Source of the DNA: DATAFF01 sp036257595 | GTDB lineage: Bacteria > Pseudomonadota > Alphaproteobacteria > Rhizobiales > Aestuariivirgaceae | Direction of reading: 5' to 3' | DNA length: 19,196 bases | NCBI GenBank assembly: GCA_036257595.1 | Contig: DATAFF010000086.1 | Coordinates: 1-19,196 of the forward strand | Shown: positions 15,558 through 19,196 of the stretch, in pieces | How the letters are laid out: every line of letters begins with the position of its first letter | Numbering within the stretch: position 1 is the first letter of the stretch | The notes under the pieces: generated by a model | The model's database searches: none | Seen by the model: only the letters and a program-made list of their open reading frames with translations | Told to the model about the DNA's origin: nothing | Program-made: the position numbers and the translations under genes

Positions 15558-15884
15558 TCAATTGACTGTAAGCTGATGCGACAGGGTGTAGATGGCGCCG
15601 CCGTCTTCTTCCCAGACGAAGTCAAGCGTGCCGCTTTCGGTGGCGCGGAGCGAGAACTCGAAGAACGGGTTTGCCGCTACAGCCTCGTGAAGGTCGACTT
15701 TGAACACGTCGACGCCGTTGAAACGACAGAGGAACCGGTTGATGATCTGGCGCGGGATCGTCTTGCCATGCGCGTCCTTGCGCAATCCCGTCTCCATCCG
15801 GTGGCTGATCAGGGTCTTGACCAGGAACAGCTCGTTGCGTGTCACGCTCGCCGGTACCTGAACACGTGGGATCGCTGTTACCAT
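15558..15884 (-). CDS. soxZ: Sulfur-oxidation carrier subunit SoxZ
   Basis: The 108-aa protein is the partner of SoxY in the periplasmic carrier that holds sulfur intermediates during thiosulfate/sulfide oxidation. CGGGAG at 15891-15896 sets the start at ATG 15884 rather than ATG 15890 or further upstream, and yields the usual SoxZ length. It has no signal peptide, as expected, since SoxZ is exported together with SoxY. Typical features are the LVKTLISHRMETGLRKD segment near residues 21-37 and the ANPFFEFSLRATESG beta-sandwich region. It follows soxY by 16 bp. Confidence 0.92.
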   Translation of the reverse strand: MVTAIPRVQVPASVTRNELFLVKTLISHRMETGLRKDAHGKTIPRQIINRFLCRFNGVDVFKVDLHEAVAANPFFEFSLRATESGTLDFVWEEDGGAIYTLSHQLTVN

Positions 15885-15900
15885 CGTCATCTCCCGAATT

Positions 15901-16344
15901 TCAGACGCAGCCATTGGTCGCGACCTGGACAAAGGTCTGGGTCATGAGAAAGGCGCCGTCATTCATTTCCGCAACGGCGACGACGTTTTGCGGCGCCGCC
16001 AGGCGGATACGGGTTGACACGCGCGGCGCACTTCGCAGTGGAGCAAAGTGAAAGCCAACCACCTCGTTGATCGGATTCTTCGGCGCGAAAATGCGAACAT
16101 TCCTGACATGGTCGCGCTCGGTCATGGGAGTGTCGACCTCGAGCGTCAGCGGTACAGTGTAGCCGTTCGGGAAGGTCGATGGCATCAGCAAGCGAAGGCG
16201 GTCCGACGGCACTGCCCTGTGACCGGTAAGGAGCTCGACGAGATCAATCGCCTCTTCTTGCGCCCGCACGTCTATGGAAGGGAGACCGACCGCGACGAGA
16301 CCGGATGTTCCACCCAGCAGCACGTTTCGACGCGTTAGGTGCAT
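15901..16344 (-). CDS. soxY: Sulfur-oxidation carrier subunit SoxY with atypical C-terminus
   Basis: The 147-aa protein has a Tat signal (TRRNVLLGGTSGLVAVG) and the SoxY beta-sandwich with FAPKNPINEVVGFHF around residue 86. SoxY carries substrate on a cysteine in a flexible GGCGG C-terminal arm. Here the protein ends TNGCV, so Cys146 is kept but one glycine before it is Asn and the two following glycines are replaced by one Val. It may still load sulfur but may interact differently with SoxAX, SoxB or SoxCD, none of which are in the window. It is the first gene of soxYZ-fccAB. Confidence 0.88.
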   Translation of the reverse strand: MHLTRRNVLLGGTSGLVAVGLPSIDVRAQEEAIDLVELLTGHRAVPSDRLRLLMPSTFPNGYTVPLTLEVDTPMTERDHVRNVRIFAPKNPINEVVGFHFAPLRSAPRVSTRIRLAAPQNVVAVAEMNDGAFLMTQTFVQVATNGCV

Positions 16345-16390
16345 GGTCCGGGCCCTCTACCACGCAGTCCGATTAGGCAGAACGCCTTAT

Positions 16391-16409
16391 GCTTAGATTA
16401 ACTCTAAGC
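16391..16409. promoter_or_regulatory. Perfect inverted repeat in the soxY promoter, candidate operator
   Basis: GCTTAGA (16391-16397) and TCTAAGC (16403-16409) are exact inverted arms around TTAAC. On the minus strand this overlaps a possible -10 (TAGAGT), which lies 17 bp from a possible -35 (TTTACC), about 60 bp upstream of the soxY start. Sox operons are often repressed by ArsR-family SoxR/BigR/SqrR-like regulators. No such gene is in the window, so the binder is unknown. Confidence 0.45.
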
Positions 16410-16457
16410 TCGATCATCTAACGGGTAAAGAATTCCTTGAACCAGCCATGCGCCTTC

Positions 16458-16886
16458 CTATTTTCGGACTCCCGCCGGTGGCTGAGGGTTGTTGGCCGGG
16501 TTGGTGTCGTGTTTGGACAGTTTAGTGATCAATCCGCTTCGCAAGAGTGGCTGAAAGTCCGATTCCAACGCTTCCGCGAGTTCTTTCTCATACACCTGAT
16601 TGCCTTGGACATAGAGAGTAAATGATTTGACGTATTTTTCCTTCTTTGCTGAATCATTAATTGTCGCTTTGGTCCATTCATACAAAGGATAGTTTTCGAG
16701 CCCATACTTTTCAGCTTCTTCCACATAGTCGACAAACGCATCATATTGGCATTTCATGGTTGCTCCGTGTTTGGTTAAGATGTCTGTGAGCGGCTTCAGA
16801 GCGAGATTACCTGGTTCATGCCTTGCCACTTCCGCCAGCCTCTCATCTAGGTATATGCGTATCTGATAGGCCAATGGATCTTTCAT
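16458..16886 (-). CDS. Hypothetical soluble protein, AT-rich gene
   Basis: A 142-aa protein I do not recognise. ATG 16886 follows GAGGA at about 10 bp. It has no signal peptide or membrane helix. It is strongly charged (Lys/Glu-rich) and probably mostly helical (EEAEKYGLENYPLYEW, then SDFQPLLRSGLI), with a Pro/Asn-rich tail and a single cysteine (KCQY). Its middle section (about 16600-16760) is visibly richer in A/T than all neighbouring genes, suggesting acquisition from another source. It lies 59 bp after the pyruvate dehydrogenase-like gene on the same strand, so it may be co-transcribed. The 113-bp gap to soxY carries a separate promoter. Confidence 0.65.
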   Translation of the reverse strand: MKDPLAYQIRIYLDERLAEVARHEPGNLALKPLTDILTKHGATMKCQYDAFVDYVEEAEKYGLENYPLYEWTKATINDSAKKEKYVKSFTLYVQGNQVYEKELAEALESDFQPLLRSGLITKLSKHDTNPANNPQPPAGVRK

Positions 16887-16945
16887 CTTTCTTCATCCTC
16901 GTGAAACCTGCGCGATCGCGTGCATCGCAAAAGAATCCTCGCCAT

Positions 16946-19196
16946 TCACGCCATGAGCTTGAATTGGCGGATCGGCCGGCCGGGCGAAACCGTCTCGGCG
17001 GCTGCAATAATCGACTGGGTATCGATGCCGTAATGTCGGTACAGTTCGGCAATGGTGCCGGTCTGGCCAAAATGCTCGACCCCGAGGGAGCGGGTGCGGT
17101 GACCCGCTACTGATCCGAGCCAGGCGAGCGTCAGCGGGTGCCCGTCGACAACCGTGACCAGCGCGCAGTCTGTCGGCACCCCGTCGAGCAAGCGCTCGAC
17201 ATGGCTGCGGGCGCTCGACAGGCCGCGCTCTCTGGCGCGGCTTGCCGCCGTCCAGCCGGCGTTCAGACGATCGGCCGATGTCACCGCGAGGAGGCCGATG
17301 TCGCGGCGGTCCTCGGCCATGAAGCCCGTGGCTCGGATAGCTTCCGGGGCAACCGCGCCGGCATAGGCGACAACCACTTGGGCGTTCGGCCCGGGCCTTC
17401 GCAGCCAATAGGCGCCATCGACAATGTGCTGTGAGAGCAAGGGGGTCATCTCGCGACGTAGCTGCTCGATCGGCCGGGTCGACAGCCGGAGATAGACCGA
17501 GCCGCCGGTCTCGTCACGAAGCCAGTTGCGCTCAGATGCCTCCGCCTCGCCGCCGCGCTGCATATAGTCGAAGGCCCAGCGCATGATCACCGCGAGTTCG
17601 TCGACGAACGCCGGCTCGAAGGCGGCAAGCCCATCCTGTGCGATCCCGATCAATGGCGTTGCGATCGATTGATGGGCCCCGCCCTCCGGCGCCAGGGTGA
17701 TGCCGGACGGTGTCGCAACAAGGAGGAATCGTGCGCCCTGATAGCAAGCATAGTTGAGCGCATCGAGGCCGCGCTGGATGAAGGGATCGTAGAGCGTGCC
17801 GATCGGCAGCAGTCGGCGGCCAAACAGCGAATGCGACAGGCCGAGCGCCGACAGCATGATGAAGAGATTCATCTCGGCGATGCCGAGTTCGAAATGCTGA
17901 CCTTTCGGACCGAACTCCCATCTCTGCGTCGAGGCAATCCGCTCGTCGCGGAAGGTGTCGGCCATGACCTCGCGCGCGAACAGGCCCCGCCGATTGACCC
18001 AGGGTCCGAGATTCGTCGAGACGGTCACATCGGGCGATGTCGTGACGATTGCATCTGCGAAGCTGCCGCCAGCGCGGGCAATTCCATCGAGAATTTTGCC
18101 GAAGCCGGCCTGGGTCGAGCTCTCCAATGGGATGTCTGCCGCGAGGCGTGCGGGCACTTCGATCCGAGTGGCAGCGCGCCGGCGCCTTCCGGCGACATTG
18201 AACGGAACCTGGTCGAGAAAGGACCGCAGTTGGTCCGGTGTCGAGGCCAGCCCTTCGAAGGGCTCCCATTCGCGGCCATCGGCGATTTCCATCTCCTGCC
18301 GCAAGGCCATCATCTGCGCCGTCGTCATCAGGCCGGCATGGTTGTCCTTATGACCAGCCAGGGGCAGCCGGAAACCCTTGACCGTATAGGCGATGAAGCA
18401 AACGGGTCGATGGTCGCGAGCGGCAACCTCAAAAGCGGTCAACAGCGATGGGAGATCATGGCCACCGAGATTGGTCATTAGGCGCGCCAACTCGACATCC
18501 GAATACTGGTCGATGAGGGCGCTCACTGCCGCCTGATCACCGAGGTCGTTCAGGAGACGCCGGCGCCAGGCCGCTCCGCCTTGAAAGGTTAGCACCGCAT
18601 AGAGCTGGTTTGGGCAGTTGTCGATCCAGTTGCGCAAGCGTTCGCCGCCCGGCTCCCTGAAGGCGGCAGTCTGCAGCGACCCATGTTTCAGGATCACCAC
18701 CTCCCAGCCAAAATTGCGAAACAGCGTCTCGAAGCGAGCCCATAGGTCCTCGCGGATGATCGCGTCGAGGCTCTGGCGATTGTAGTCGACAATCCACCAA
18801 GTGTTTCGCAGTCCGTGCTTCCACCCTTCGAGGAGAGCCTCGAAAATATTGCCCTCGTCCATCTCGGCATCGCCGATGAGCGCAACCATGCGCCCATCCG
18901 GCTCATTCCCGAGTTGGCCTTTCTCGCGCAGATAATCCTGAACCAAGGAAGCAAATAGCGTCTGGGCAACGCCGAGGCCGACCGATCCGGTTGAGAAATC
19001 GACGTCGTCAACGTCCTTGGTCCGGGACGGATAACTCTGGACGCCCCCGTAGCCCCGGAAGTTTTCGAGCTGGTCCCGGGTCTGGTTACCGAGCAGGTAC
19101 TGAATGGCGTGAAAGACAGGGCTGGCATGTGGCTTGATTGCGACACGGTCCTGCGGTCGAAGGATGCTGAAATAGAGCGCCGTCATGATCGTCGCC
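16946..19196 (-). CDS. Pyruvate dehydrogenase E1 component, homodimeric (AceE-like), partial
   Basis: The gene is cut by the window end. At least 749 codons are visible and the frame remains open to the edge. The family is about 800-890 residues, so the N-terminus is missing, and the ATG at 19186 is probably internal. This thiamine-diphosphate enzyme decarboxylates pyruvate. The TPP/Mg motif is GDAEMDE followed by WIVDYNRQSLD (visible residues 105-111 and 131-141). The early block HASPVFHAIQYLLG and the C-terminal block GVEHFGQTGTIAELYRHYGID match the AceE/transketolase-like pattern. No E2 or E3 gene follows it in the window. Residue differences could mean a preference for another 2-oxo acid, so the exact substrate is uncertain. 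Confidence 0.8.
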   Translation of the reverse strand, partial: ATIMTALYFSILRPQDRVAIKPHASPVFHAIQYLLGNQTRDQLENFRGYGGVQSYPSRTKDVDDVDFSTGSVGLGVAQTLFASLVQDYLREKGQLGNEPDGRMVALIGDAEMDEGNIFEALLEGWKHGLRNTWWIVDYNRQSLDAIIREDLWARFETLFRNFGWEVVILKHGSLQTAAFREPGGERLRNWIDNCPNQLYAVLTFQGGAAWRRRLLNDLGDQAAVSALIDQYSDVELARLMTNLGGHDLPSLLTAFEVAARDHRPVCFIAYTVKGFRLPLAGHKDNHAGLMTTAQMMALRQEMEIADGREWEPFEGLASTPDQLRSFLDQVPFNVAGRRRRAATRIEVPARLAADIPLESSTQAGFGKILDGIARAGGSFADAIVTTSPDVTVSTNLGPWVNRRGLFAREVMADTFRDERIASTQRWEFGPKGQHFELGIAEMNLFIMLSALGLSHSLFGRRLLPIGTLYDPFIQRGLDALNYACYQGARFLLVATPSGITLAPEGGAHQSIATPLIGIAQDGLAAFEPAFVDELAVIMRWAFDYMQRGGEAEASERNWLRDETGGSVYLRLSTRPIEQLRREMTPLLSQHIVDGAYWLRRPGPNAQVVVAYAGAVAPEAIRATGFMAEDRRDIGLLAVTSADRLNAGWTAASRARERGLSSARSHVERLLDGVPTDCALVTVVDGHPLTLAWLGSVAGHRTRSLGVEHFGQTGTIAELYRHYGIDTQSIIAAAETVSPGRPIRQFKLMA

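Noticed and set aside
15556..15561. TTG start codon for fccA
   Set aside because: ATG 15555 lies two codons downstream in the same frame with an equally good signal peptide, and no Shine-Dalgarno favours the TTG.

Overview
The window is GC-rich bacterial DNA and looks alphaproteobacterial, probably Hyphomicrobiales (Bradyrhizobium/Rhodopseudomonas-like). It encodes a Shemin-type 5-aminolevulinate synthase (HemA), SoxYZ with flavocytochrome c sulfide dehydrogenase, a homodimeric-type pyruvate dehydrogenase E1, and a rhizobial-style palindromic repeat. No rRNA, tRNA or CRISPR array was seen. Species-level placement is inference.

Layout. (1) 1-971 is a decayed, mobile-element-like border. It holds two copies of a short, foldable repeat, a small ORF start behind a good ribosome binding site, a wrecked tyrosine-recombinase gene and a frameshifted small Tat-signal gene. 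(2) 972-1316 has no gene I can support. (3) 1317-4580, minus strand: an operon of an 80-aa hypothetical protein, hemA and a stand-alone groEL with a histidine-rich tail. (4) 4581-4780 is a divergent control region with a perfect inverted repeat. (5) 4781-13963, plus strand: a long respiratory cluster. In order it encodes a secreted type-1-copper/carboxypeptidase-regulatory-like protein, a Tat-exported metallophosphoesterase, a SoxA-like monoheme cytochrome c, a cbb3-type oxidase catalytic subunit (CcoN), a triheme CcoO-CcoP-like fusion, a CcoS/CcoQ-like protein, a detached CcoP-like membrane anchor, two one-helix mini-proteins (34 and 40 aa), a SafE/TauE-like membrane protein and a CcoI/FixI-type copper ATPase. 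(6) 13952-16344, minus strand: soxY-soxZ-fccA-fccB, meeting ccoI tail to tail over a palindromic repeat. (7) 16458-19196, minus strand: an AT-rich hypothetical gene and a pyruvate dehydrogenase E1-like gene that runs off the window.

Working model (inference). SoxYZ and FccAB handle reduced sulfur in the periplasm. The monoheme cytochrome and possibly the cupredoxin carry electrons to an unusually arranged cbb3 oxidase, for which the P-type ATPase and SafE-like protein supply copper. HemA would supply heme and the extra GroEL folding capacity. The oxidase module is the most unusual part: the diheme CcoP domain is fused to CcoO while its usual membrane anchor is a separate small gene, accompanied by further tiny membrane proteins.
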